Shown one piece after another: positions 13,301 to 25,300 of a stretch of DNA of 64,000 nt. The notes under the pieces were generated by a model, which had not been told where the DNA came from, made no database searches, and worked only from the letters and a program-made list of their open reading frames with translations. The position numbers and the translations under genes are program-made. Numbering within the stretch: position 1 is the stretch's first letter; each line of letters begins with the position of its first letter. Source of the DNA: Casuarius casuarius (taxonomy: Eukaryota > Chordata > Aves > Casuariiformes > Casuariidae); NCBI GenBank assembly GCA_003342895.1, contig PTFA01000035.1, positions 186,001 to 250,000 on the forward strand, read 5' to 3'.

Positions 13301-16300
13301 TGCAATTTGGATTTCTTGGAAAACATCTTCCAAACAGATACCATTTATGCACTTATTGGAAGTTAAGACATGCAAACTAAACCAGGTGATTCAGTTAATA
13401 CTCATTTTCACTCATTTCAAAGGACATCTGTTGGAAGCTAATTAGCCATCAGGACCAGGCAAAATTTTTAAATTCGCCTTGGCTATTATCATCTGGATGG
13501 AAATAAGTAAATAGCAACCACACATCCAAATTAGGCTTATTTTCTCATGCTATGTGAAATGTTCCTTACATGTGGCTACTTGTGTTAGTAAGGGTCAAGA
13601 AGTTTTCCTTGAAAGATCAGATTGGCTGAAACCAGAAGATTTTCTACTCTTCATACTTCAGACCATAGGACAGGGACCTTGTATTACTCTAAGATTCAGT
13701 AGTTGAGTCCAATAAGGAAGGATGGCTATTACCTGCAGAACTAAAACAGCCCATATAGCAGGCTAATGGACCTTGAGCTCTTCCTGAGGGAAAGTTTGAA
13801 GCAACAAATATATGCAACAAGCCTCAATTTCTGGAGAAAGTGGGTAGACGACCCTCTTTACCCCAAATGGTCCCTATCTGGATCAGGGGAACAAGCTTTC
13901 CCAGACTGTGGGTACAAACAGCAGGACCCCTACTTCCCAAACATTGGCAGGGTTATGCACTGGAGGTTTTATACATACTCAGTTTTAAATAAAACTGTAT
14001 TTGGCCATTTAGCCGCATTACTTCTATGTGTATGTGATTCTGCTTATATTACAGTCAAACACTCTACCTGGCAGTCATCCACTTTGGTTCTCATCACTCC
14101 TTTCATATATTCCTTCTCCATGGTAGGGGAAACACCAAAACTGTTTCCCATGCACAGTATCTCTGTTCTTCCATCAGGATATGTCACCTCCACAGAGCCA
14201 TTTAAAATGACTGACCAGGAATCCAGCTATAAATTAAATGTTGCAGGATACATGAAGTCTGAGTCACTTAACATTCTGATATCATACTATATAGATACAA
14301 ACCTCACAGTCATTCTAAAGGAAAAGAGTTAATTTTCTATTAGCTATTAAAAATATTTATAAGCTGGTTTACCTCAAATGTGTAACCATTTCCAGCTCAG
14401 GAAAATTGGAATCTTTAAACTCTTAACATAAAAGTTAAATAAAATTATGTAAAACAGTATAAAATAAATGGAAGGTTTTAAAACACTAGAATAAGCTTTC
14501 AGAATCAGCTCCAATAGGCAGGAAGCATTTCTGTGTACATTATGAAGAATATTTTTCTTATGCTTTTATTGTTATGTTTTTCTTATGCTTTTATTGTATG
14601 TTATTCCATTACTTGGAATGCTGTGCAGGTTTTAATCTAACACTCAACAAGAGAGGCTTAATTTACAAGCTCAATGCTTTTTTTTTTTTAAGCAATGAAA
14701 GAGGACCTTAATGCTGTGGAGTCCAGGATGTCTGCACAATAAGGGAGTCAAAAGTAAGTTCTACCGACCTCTTCCCCATCGTTCAGTACAATAGTTCCTG
14801 CTCTCTCCACGACTGCAAACACCATCACAGCACAGAGCTCTCTCCTCACTGACATTGTCATGTTGGCAAAAGCAGGCAATTGATGCATGAATTCCAGTAG
14901 TTGTTCTGAAGGAGAAAAAGCCCACTGAGTTGCACATGTCAAAACAAAGCACAGCAAAGACAGTTCTACAGAAGGATGCCTGAGGCTACTTAAGTTAAAA
15001 TGCTGCACAATCGTTTCTGTATACTAATAAATCATGTACAGTGGCCTGTTGTAATTACTGGGTATTTTGAAGGCACAGACTGGCTGGTCATATCATCAAT
15101 AGACGGCCTGCATAGTAAAAGTCAGCATAATGGAAGAGTTGTAATGTACCAAGAGCTTTGAATACAGCCAATAAAATCGTAATACTCCATCCAGCCACTG
15201 CGATAATTCAATTAAACCTATGCTAGGCTTATTTAAAACATAGTAAGTCATTAAGAAGGAAATTTTTACAAAACCAAGCAAATTCATTGGTAAAGCTATA
15301 CCTTCAGAGTCTAGACTTAAATTGCACATGACTGTCACATGCACATTCACAGAATTGCCCTGGATTAGGCAGACAATGTGATTAGTCGCACAGGTGACTA
15401 TTGCTAACTCATCTTCTGCATGCATTGGAGTTGCACTTATACTCAACTCTCAAGAACTCCCATATTTTCACTTTTTACATTGTTTGCGGCTACACAGAGC
15501 TCAGTTCTTCTCAACAGTTTTGCTAAGGGTTTATAAGTCCTTAATGCAGGATGTACTTTGCATTTAGTTGTACCTAATAAAAATACTCAATTTAACCCCA
15601 TCATCTTCCTAAATTTTTTATTTATACTTTAATAAAAAAGTAGTTTTCAAAAGGAGTCAGTGGAACAGATTAAGCTAGAAAGTGTAAGAATTAAAATTTT
15701 AGTTCTGTATTGCTTCACTTTCAATGTATGTTAACACAGCAAGTTACTTTTAGTAAATACACACTTATATAAGGGTTTTATGACTCCAATATTAGGTTTT
15801 GTTTTGTTTTGTTTTTTTAAACACAAGGTATGTATGAGTGTAAAAACAGACACAATATCACAACTTACGATTAACAAAAAATGTGATAAGGATCCAGAAT
15901 TGACATTAATGTTGATTTTGCCAAGGTTACGTAAAACTATTTCCAACAAGCCATGACCTTTACTTTATATTTTTACTTGATATTCGTGATATCAATTACA
16001 AGTTGAATGCTGAGATCTAACAGGCCAGCACTAATAACTTTCACCCATTCCACGGGCATTTTCAATTTCTTCTTTGGATATGCTCATTCACTCTTTTTTG
16101 TGAATAAGCATACAGAATAAACACTAAACATACCAAGTACAAAAGCCTGTGACTAAAATAAAACCTCAAGCTAAAGAAGTACATTTCTGTGTTGAAGGAA
16201 AACAAGTTTCATAGTATTTCACTACATTGTATTAACTTACCAATGTCATCATCTGTCCTGTCTATTGGGTCTTTCTCCAGGCAGTCTCTAACAATATCCC

Positions 16301-19300
16301 TACTCATCAAAGGATCTGATGCCCTTTCAATGTCTTCCTCATCGTCATCATCCTCCGAATCCACTGCTGTCTCTGGCAACCCACTGAGATCCATATCACC
16401 AGCCTCACTTTCTGTAGCCTAAATTCACATACAAACAATTAAAGAAAATTAAAGCATTCAAATGTGTTCTTCACTGCTACAACTTCTTAATTAAATACAC
16501 AGAAATGAATGTTACAACCTAACAGACAATCACTCAATTCATCTAATATTTTTGATGCTCCTTTTTTCTGTAAATTTCTTTTTAAAACTAGCTACATTAA
16601 TAAACCCCAAAACAATGTTTTGAACAGCGTTCAACACTGGTTTGAATCAGCCATATGCATATAGGATTCAACACATGCTTTTTAATCAGTAGGTCTAGGG
16701 GGAAGAGAAAGCAGCCGTATTTTAAGAAACAACTTCTGGGAATAATAGCTGAATATCATATTTTTTTAATAAACAGTTCATTTAAAACACGCTCTGTTCC
16801 CTCCCCAACATCCTATTTTCAGACCTTCACAAATGCAATACATGCAACTTTAAGTAGACTTAGTTTGAGGGACTACGCACAGCATCAAAATACTACCAGA
16901 ACTTTGCTATCAGCAAGTAACCTAGGACTTTTTTTTTTCCTCTCCAGTTAAAGGTGGTTAGCTATGGCTTTTATTTATTGCTAAACAGTATAAAACTTAA
17001 CAGATGCAGAAACAATGTGAAGTCACTGCTGAAAAAACAGAGATGGACTACACAGAATATCTGCCAAACTTAATCTGCTAGAAATTGCATTAAAATGAAT
17101 AAAAATGCTTGAGGACACTAGTACAGCACCTAAAGGTAAATACATTTTAATGATTCAGTTTTAAGACCAGACATTTAATAAATCCCACAGACATTTGTCT
17201 GTCATGGCAGATAAAGCTGCTTTTTCTCAGAACCTGATTTAATACCACAGCAGCTGCTAAGGCTCAGCTATCATGATTTTTAAGGAAATGCAAGCCTCTG
17301 TTGAGAAAGTTTTAAGCCACAGCTTGACAAATCAAGTTTCACATGTCTCATACAGATGGCTTGTTTCAGAGGCTCTGGAAGTAGGCAGTGTATCCACCTC
17401 TACTTTAAAAATATTGCATGGGACAAACATAGCCATTAAAGTCTGTTGTATCCATCTGTGTTTCATGTAAATAAACTGGTAAACAAACAAACAAACAAAC
17501 CTGCTACCCCCCAAAAACCCACATGCTAAGTCACCCTCCAAACACAGAGAAACAAAACTATCTGCGTGTTTTTGCAGAGTGATCCTCCCTAGCTCAGCCT
17601 CTCTAGCTATGTCTGGCATCTGTTGCTTTAATACCATTACACAGAGCCAGGTTATGAATGGCAGCATATGGCTGCAGAGGGATCAGGACAGCCAGCGTCA
17701 TTCCTAAATGCTGTGCTGTCCCCCGGCACAACACGAGCTTCGTAACAGGCTCCTGTTAATATAAAAAGCATGACAGCAGCATCTAAACCACATTCAAGTA
17801 ATTCTCACTTTGCGTTTGTAAAGGAGAAAAAATGCTGAGAATTTCTTAAACAGAATAAAGAAGAATGTTACTGTCATATACACAAAAAGTCATAGTACTG
17901 AAAGCAGTATTTTCATTAGTGGTATTGTTTTTAATTTTCCCTGTGATGCACTCTCAACAGTAGCTCTACCTACTCTTACAAAATAACAGTCACCAAATGA
18001 GACTGGTGGAAAAATTAGTGGGGATGAGTCAGTAGACACACAGCTTACGACACCCATCTGTCAAAATCTAAAGTTTCCAACGGTGACAATTCCAGTGACT
18101 GCGTCACTGACTAATTCACTAGCCAATTTTGAAAATCTTCTCATTACTAGCAAATGCCATTCCTAGCTGCCCAAAGTCAGTCCAATTTCTCAAAAGCATG
18201 ACGGTAAGGTGAATGCAGATTTAAACTTAGTCCCACAACGCTAACATATAGGAGATGCTTTGGAGCCCAAGAATATTCCACATATCATACAAAAAATTGT
18301 TATTAAAAAACAAGTTATTTGACTTCTAAAAGAACTGGACAGAAGTTGAAGCTCTATTATAAATTAATGCTACTTTCAAAAATATTCTCACACTGAAATT
18401 TAATGCAACTTTGTATTCAGAAGTTACTTCTAAAAATTGCAACCAAGGCTATAAACATTTTCTTAAGAGGAGAGCTTCAGCTGACAACTGAAGTCACTGG
18501 TAGAAACCAGAATGATAAAGCAGCTATTTCTAGTTTAATAGTTATCCAAAAATACAAACCACCGAATTTATAACCAATGCAATAACCTTCTCTTTATACA
18601 CAGCATAAACCTGCTCTTAATAGAACTGAACACCCTCAGACATCAATATTATACTCATCTTACACTTACGCGTGAGGTGTAACACCAGGTGAGATAGCAG
18701 CGTTATACTGCTGCACTGCCTTCACACAATACAATTAACTACTCGAGGTACAATTTTTCATACTGTATTTTAAGATCGCATAAGCATTTATTCATATACA
18801 GTTTAAATAGCGCTAATTCCAGCAAACAGATGCTGTATCTCTCAGTAGCACTGTACTATGGTTCAGTATCTTCAAGGTCACCAGAAAACATCACTGCAAA
18901 AGCATCCATGGTCCAACCATTATAAATTAGGGAAAGGATTAAAGTTTCCAAGTGAAGAGATGGCCTTTCATTAAATGCTAGACAATTCTGTGACGATACA
19001 GGAGTTATCTTGACTAGCTGTCATTTTTGTACTGCAACAGCACCAATACAGCTTAAACAAATGCAGCTCAGAATTAAATGCGACAGTCCAGTGTAAAAAG
19101 AAAATTTACTAGTGTACCTTAGTACACCTTTAAAAACAATCTTTTGAGAAAAAAAATACATTTTTACCAGCAGCTTTCTGAAAATTTAATGGTTTGATTA
19201 TGCAGAAGTTAGCAAAGGAATGCAACTGTAGCATTTCCACAGAAGCAATATGCATTCACAGTAGGAAAGAGTTAAACACCCCACACAGCCTCATTCTCAC

Positions 19301-22300
19301 TTTAGACATGCAGTAAGTTTTGCATTAGTTTTGTTACATCATTAAGCATAAATGGATCTGTCTTCATGTTAGAAGCACATACTAATTTATCTACAAGTAC
19401 ACTGCAAATAACTTGGTTCTTAAACTCAGTAGTTTCCGCAGGACATTACGTGTTCAGGGTCCTCTTGTGACACGTGCTAAGCTTCTCCACAGTCCACCTT
19501 CTTCCACCTTGGTACTCCCTCACAGGTTAGGAGATTGAGTAACACGTACTTGGGAACCCTTAGTTATGAAGTAATTGCCAAGCATTTGTGTAAGACTTAA
19601 GGGAAAACCTTGATTAGTTCCCTTGAGGATAGGGGCTTCTTTATAAACTTCAGTAGGGTCTAACAAGGCTTAGAAAATCCACAACACCAGATGAATACCT
19701 TATGTAATTTGTACTAGGGTCAATCATAAGGCTTATAGATTCCCAGGGCATTTAATCAAGGATTGAATACACCACAGAAATGAGTGCTTTCATAGGGGCA
19801 TGTTGTCCTTTGTTTCTTAGGTAATTAGAGATAATTAGCTTCATTTACATATAAATCTAAAGAGGTTACACAAGAAAAATGCTGGTTGGAGCTTAAACTA
19901 GAAAACAGTATCTCACCAAAATCTGAAAGGCAGTTGCAATGAAAATTTTCATCCTAGGGAGCAGATTTTTTTCTTCACAGTGGAAAAGATGTCATGAGAA
20001 ATTTGCTGAAGTTTCAGAGGAATCACGTAATAGTGACAGCCTAAGATTTTACTTGTCACATCACCAAAAAGAAAGTCTGGAGACAAAGACTGAAATTTTC
20101 AAGCCTGATATGAAAAGTTATTTCACATTAGGTAACTGAGGAGAATCGTCAGATTTTAAGCAGGATCTAGTACGACCAATTTCCCAGTAGTGTAAAAACG
20201 GCTGCTCCAATTGCCAGGCATCTCCAACACCAAAATAACTTCTAGATTAGAGTGGTAACAGCTAACTAAACAAATACAGTGAAATAACTAGGAAAAGATG
20301 GAAAATAAAGGAGCCTTTTATAAATTTTCAGTTAGCCTTTTGCTGCTTGAATGATTCTAGAAAAAAAGGAAAACAATAAAGAACAATTATCATTCCCGTT
20401 AGGCCACACTGGGGAAACTGAACACCTTGTTGGTTCCTTTAGACTGGTAGAAAAGGAAACTATGCCCAACTCTAGTGGTCTTTCATTTTTGGGAGGCATT
20501 GTGAACATGGACATAATGAGATCAGCTGAGGAAGACCACCTCCTTTACTGCCTCATTCCTTCTTCAACCAGTTCTTTGGGTATCTTCTGAGACACAGAGG
20601 CTCAGAAGAGGCCAAAGGAATGTCCGCTGATCCAATGGATCTATGTCTTTACAGCCAAGTAACTTTTCCTTCTGGTATTATAATTACTTTTTTCTCACAC
20701 ACATGCTTTGCTACGGAAGAGAAAGTAGGAAGAGTAGGAGAACTGCCTAGAAGTCTGGCTCTGTTTTCGGTGCCCTTCATGGTTTTCTTTTCTATCCTGC
20801 TCTGGGGACAAAGACTCCAGCTGATCTTGACAATTTAGAAAAGAAAAGCTAAAAGAAACTTAAGTTAACCACGTTAATTACTGACTGATCTTCACTTTTT
20901 AATATTTTAAACAATTTTTTTATTAGACTTTTTTCTCCAAATGTTCCCTAAGGTTTTCTTAAAAAAAAAAAAAAAAAAAAGAACTCATTTTGAAGGATAG
21001 ATCTCCCGCTATGACTAATGTCACCACCTACGCTGACAGCGCAAAATACCCAAATACTCGAGAGACACAACACAACTTTGGAAAAACTCAAAAATGGAAA
21101 AGAAAAAGAGACGCTTGTTTGTCTTTAAATTGCACAGGCCAAAAATAGTTTCATCAGTGTCTGCGGCAGCCCTCCAAGTCCATGAAGCTAACATAGAAAA
21201 CAGTCAAGCCCCGCTCAAAAATAACTTATTTCTCAAAAATAACTTATTTTTTCATCATTGTGCTTGAAGGAGGCCTAAAAAATAAACTGAAACTGAAATT
21301 AAGAACATTGATTGGTGAAAATATCATTTTTGACATCCTAATTTATAAAGCCATTTACTATTGATATAAAACACTGCGAACACTGGCATTATATCTTTAG
21401 CGAAATCGCATGCAAAAGTCCCATCAACTTGAAAGATTTCCTCCTGTGATTGTATGGGCACACTAGATACAGCTTTTTCACAGCAAGAAAGTAGGGCTGG
21501 AGTTTTGTTTTACATTACCTTCCAATTCACTGGATAAAAGGTTACAATATCAAATTGCTATGAAATTCAATCCACATAACTATTATAATATTTCAAGATA
21601 TATACATAAGATATAATTAGTTACAATACATAAAACAACCAGGTATAACTAATACACACAAATCATACAAAAATTCAAGGCAGTAAATCTATTTTTTCAC
21701 ATACCACTGACAAGAATGCAAGTGGCCGTGAAATACCCTGAAACCCGTTCAGTTTAAAATTTTCCCTGCTCTCTCTTGATATTTATTCTTTCGTAATCTA
21801 TTCTAAAATTTACAGCATAGCAGCCCATATCTGTCTCAGGAGTCGGTTTTAGTGGTGCTCCTCTCTAGGGATGGAATAATTTAATAATCCAAACAACACA
21901 CCCCAGGAACACTGTTCTCCCCTTTTGCCAACTTCTCCAAAATGGAACAGCGTTCATTGATATCACACGTATAACTAGTCATAAATGATCAGTACTGCAC
22001 AGTACTTAGCCAAAACTGTGTGGAGTTCAGTAAGACCTATCTGAGCCACTTCGGATGCCTTAGTGCCCTTGCCCAGCTGCCCAGTGCCTTGCACTGCAGA
22101 CTGCACTGATACATCAAAAAAAGACTGACTCATGCTTAAAATAAAATATTTTTATTTTGCATAGTGCAGTAAAAGACTTGCTATGAGGCAGGCTGCACGA
22201 ATTCTCCGACCTGCAAGGTCTGGGTTCTTTCAGAAAGAATTGCTGGAAGGTGGCAATTTCTTCTCAGAGTTACATCATCAGACTTGTAAGAAAACAAGTT

Positions 22301-25300
22301 GACGCCTTGAAAGCTTCCCAGCAATACGCGCATCCTGGGAGGGTCACGGAAAGGATGTCACCGCTTTCCTTCGCCGCTCGGACCGTCTGGAGCAGAGGGC
22401 AGCGGGCACAGGGCCCGCAGGAAGCCACGCCGGCCGGCGGCAGCACCAGGCGAGGGAGGGCCGGCAGAGGCAAGGGCTACAGCAACACAACGCCGTCCCA
22501 AAAGAAGGAGGAATAAGCCACACTCGCAGGCTTAAACCTCCCCACTGCCAAACTGGGACCATCATCTGGTAATATAAGCGACAGGTATCCAGGTACACCT
22601 GGATCAGGTAATATAGCGACAGGTACGTAGGAAGCATTTCCTAAGCACGGGAAGCAGCAGTGAAGGCTTTTCTTTGCCACGTCCACACACGAGAGAAGCA
22701 CAGGATTACTGTTCTGGGCATACAGGAACGCACATACGATCTACTAACACCCAGCATCCCCTTCCTCTCCAGGCACACTACAGAGTTTGTCACTTTACGG
22801 ACTTGTTTCCTAAAATAAAAGTAATAATGTTTAAAGTCCTTGCTGACAGGCACCTCAAATATTTTTTCAGACTTGGGTGGGGTAAAAAGAAAGGATTATA
22901 TATTTCATTTTGACAAGTAATTCTTATCCTAGAAGAAATTCTTTCATGTGCAACGTTTGACAAACAAATTTAGTTACAGCATTAATATTTAAAAGGAAGT
23001 ATTCTCAGCTCAGTGCTGAAAGCATCTGAAGGTTCAGCTTCATGATTTATTCAAAAAAAAAATCTAAAAAGGCCAGGAATGTATTTTCACTGCAAACAGC
23101 TGCTCTTAAGGCTACTGAAATAAAACTTACTGTAAAGCAAAACATGACATATCATTAGCTCAGATTTCAACAGTAAAGATCTAATTAATGGTATAATTTG
23201 AGAGAGGAAAACATTTTATTTTATTTCTCGGTTGAAAGATAAGATGGCAATCTTTCAAAATCATTCCTTTCTACTTACACATAATGAACAGAAGTCCGTT
23301 CCATTGAAAAGAAAAAATGCCATTATGTACAGAAGATAAAAATCAGAAGAACAACAATACTAAGTTTTGTCTAAGACCTATTAAAATAAAAGTACAAAAG
23401 TGAATAGGTAGATGACTTGCTTTTGGTTTATTGTTTATAAATAAAAACTTGGGAGAGAATTAAAAGGCAAATAATTGGGAGAGGGTGACTGATCCAATGT
23501 CTCAGTTTCAAAAGGTAATTTCTACAATTTATTTCATTTTTGTCTTGACTCTAGAGAATTCAAATTTCTGCAGTTTTATTTTGTTTGGGGTTTTTTTTGC
23601 ATTACTTTAACCTAACCTAACGAACATGCCTACATTACATTCCTTTATGACTGGAACTGAGGTAAGAAGCTAATGATTTGCCACAATATGAAAAATCATT
23701 AAAAAAGACAATACTCAATATGGCAAAGCTAAGAATTGAAGCTAAAGAATCTTAAGTTTATCATTTCCACACCTGAACTCATCTATTCAATTTTATTTTT
23801 TAATAAATATATCTTAAAGTGTAAGTATTAACATAAAACATAGGGTTACATTCCAAATTACTTGCTCACATTTCTTAATGTCTGTACACACAGGAGTTAT
23901 TTTAGTAATTATTCTGACATATTACACGATTACATATATCTGAATATATCTGTGCCAAGACATCTTTGATAAGGAATTAACTGCAGAGTAATTGAAGAAA
24001 TCAGATAATATTTTTCTTAAGATCACCAAGAATGACAAAGTGCCTCAATTAATATTTTCAAGTATGCCTTAAAAATAGATTTAAAGTACAATGTAAAAGA
24101 AGAAAAACGTATGGTTCCTACGTAAATACTTCACAAAATTAGTAACTCTCTCAAAACACCACCCATCCTGTTGACTCCATTATTGCAAACAAGAGCTCCT
24201 ATGGAAGTCTTACACTAAATATGTGACTACACACAGAAATATCCTTCTGCAGTTTCTATAGAAGTACCTCTCCTCACTCCCAAAATTCAGTGATCCTTTT
24301 CACAGTTATAAAAGTCTTGCTGAAACTCTTTGTGAAAACTTTCCTTCACCTCAACTAGAAAGTAGCTATATGACTATAATCTATCTAAATACCACCTACA
24401 ACTGGGTCCCTAGAGGGACTTCTAATTTTTATGTTAAAGTGTAAAATCTTTGGAATGAAAGATATGACAATCTATAGAAGATTTAAATAAAAAAGCTGAT
24501 TTAACATCATCTTCACTCTCACAGTATAAACCTAAATCCTGTCTCAAAGCAATCTTCTCTTCAGAAGAAATTCTGACAAATATACTTGATTGACATACAC
24601 TATGCTTAAAATGCTCAGTTACTATGGCTTTTTTTTTTTCCCTCCAAAGTAAACCTTTGCATTATTGCAACTACTATTTAAATTGAACTGAAACTGTTTT
24701 TAACCTACCTTCTCCCACAGAAAAGCCTACAAGTTTATTCACCTAAAGCAGACTACATGCTACAACTATGTATTGCAATTATTCGAGTTAATTGAGTCTA
24801 CAAAGGACAGCCAAAAAAACCCAATGTGCATCCTGGAACATACCATATCAATTCTCACAACAACTGAAACCGTATGTATTTGTAGAGATGATGCTTTTCC
24901 CATTATTTAAATGGCCACATTTTCTTACATTGCCTTTCTAACATTTTAAAAAGCATCCAAAACATAAACATCATTCCTCCTCTGGTAAACAGGACTTCAT
25001 GGAGAACTGGTCATGTTAAGTTTTTAAAGATCTTTTTGATATAACAATGTTTTAATTAAAAGGATTTTATTTTTATTTTTTTAAAGAATAACAAATTACT
25101 CTATTTCCCTATCACAGGGATAAATCCTTGTCTTTGAAGCTGCAGGAACTGCTAATATCAAGAGGAGAATCTAGATTTTCTCTTTTCTTTTTATTATTTC
25201 AGGGTTTTTTTTTTCCCCCCCCCCTAATTTATTGTTAGATTGTAAACACACACACCCAAGGGCTCTCAGGACCCTTTGGATCAGTTTCACAGCAAGTCTC

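Noticed and set aside
13766..14332. 188-codon plus-strand ORF
   Set aside because: It overlaps exon 5 in antisense, so it is open partly because of the coding constraint opposite. No recognisable domain.
18670..18710. 41-nt exon-like segment ending in CACGC/GTAAGTG
   Set aside because: Length is not a multiple of three in a phase-0 intron, and the acceptor tract is poor.
22809..22819. 11-nt exon-like segment (TTTTATTTTAG / GAAACAAGTCC / GTAAAGTG) in intron 2
   Set aside because: The acceptor is good, but 11 nt would break the frame between the phase-0 exons 2 and 3.
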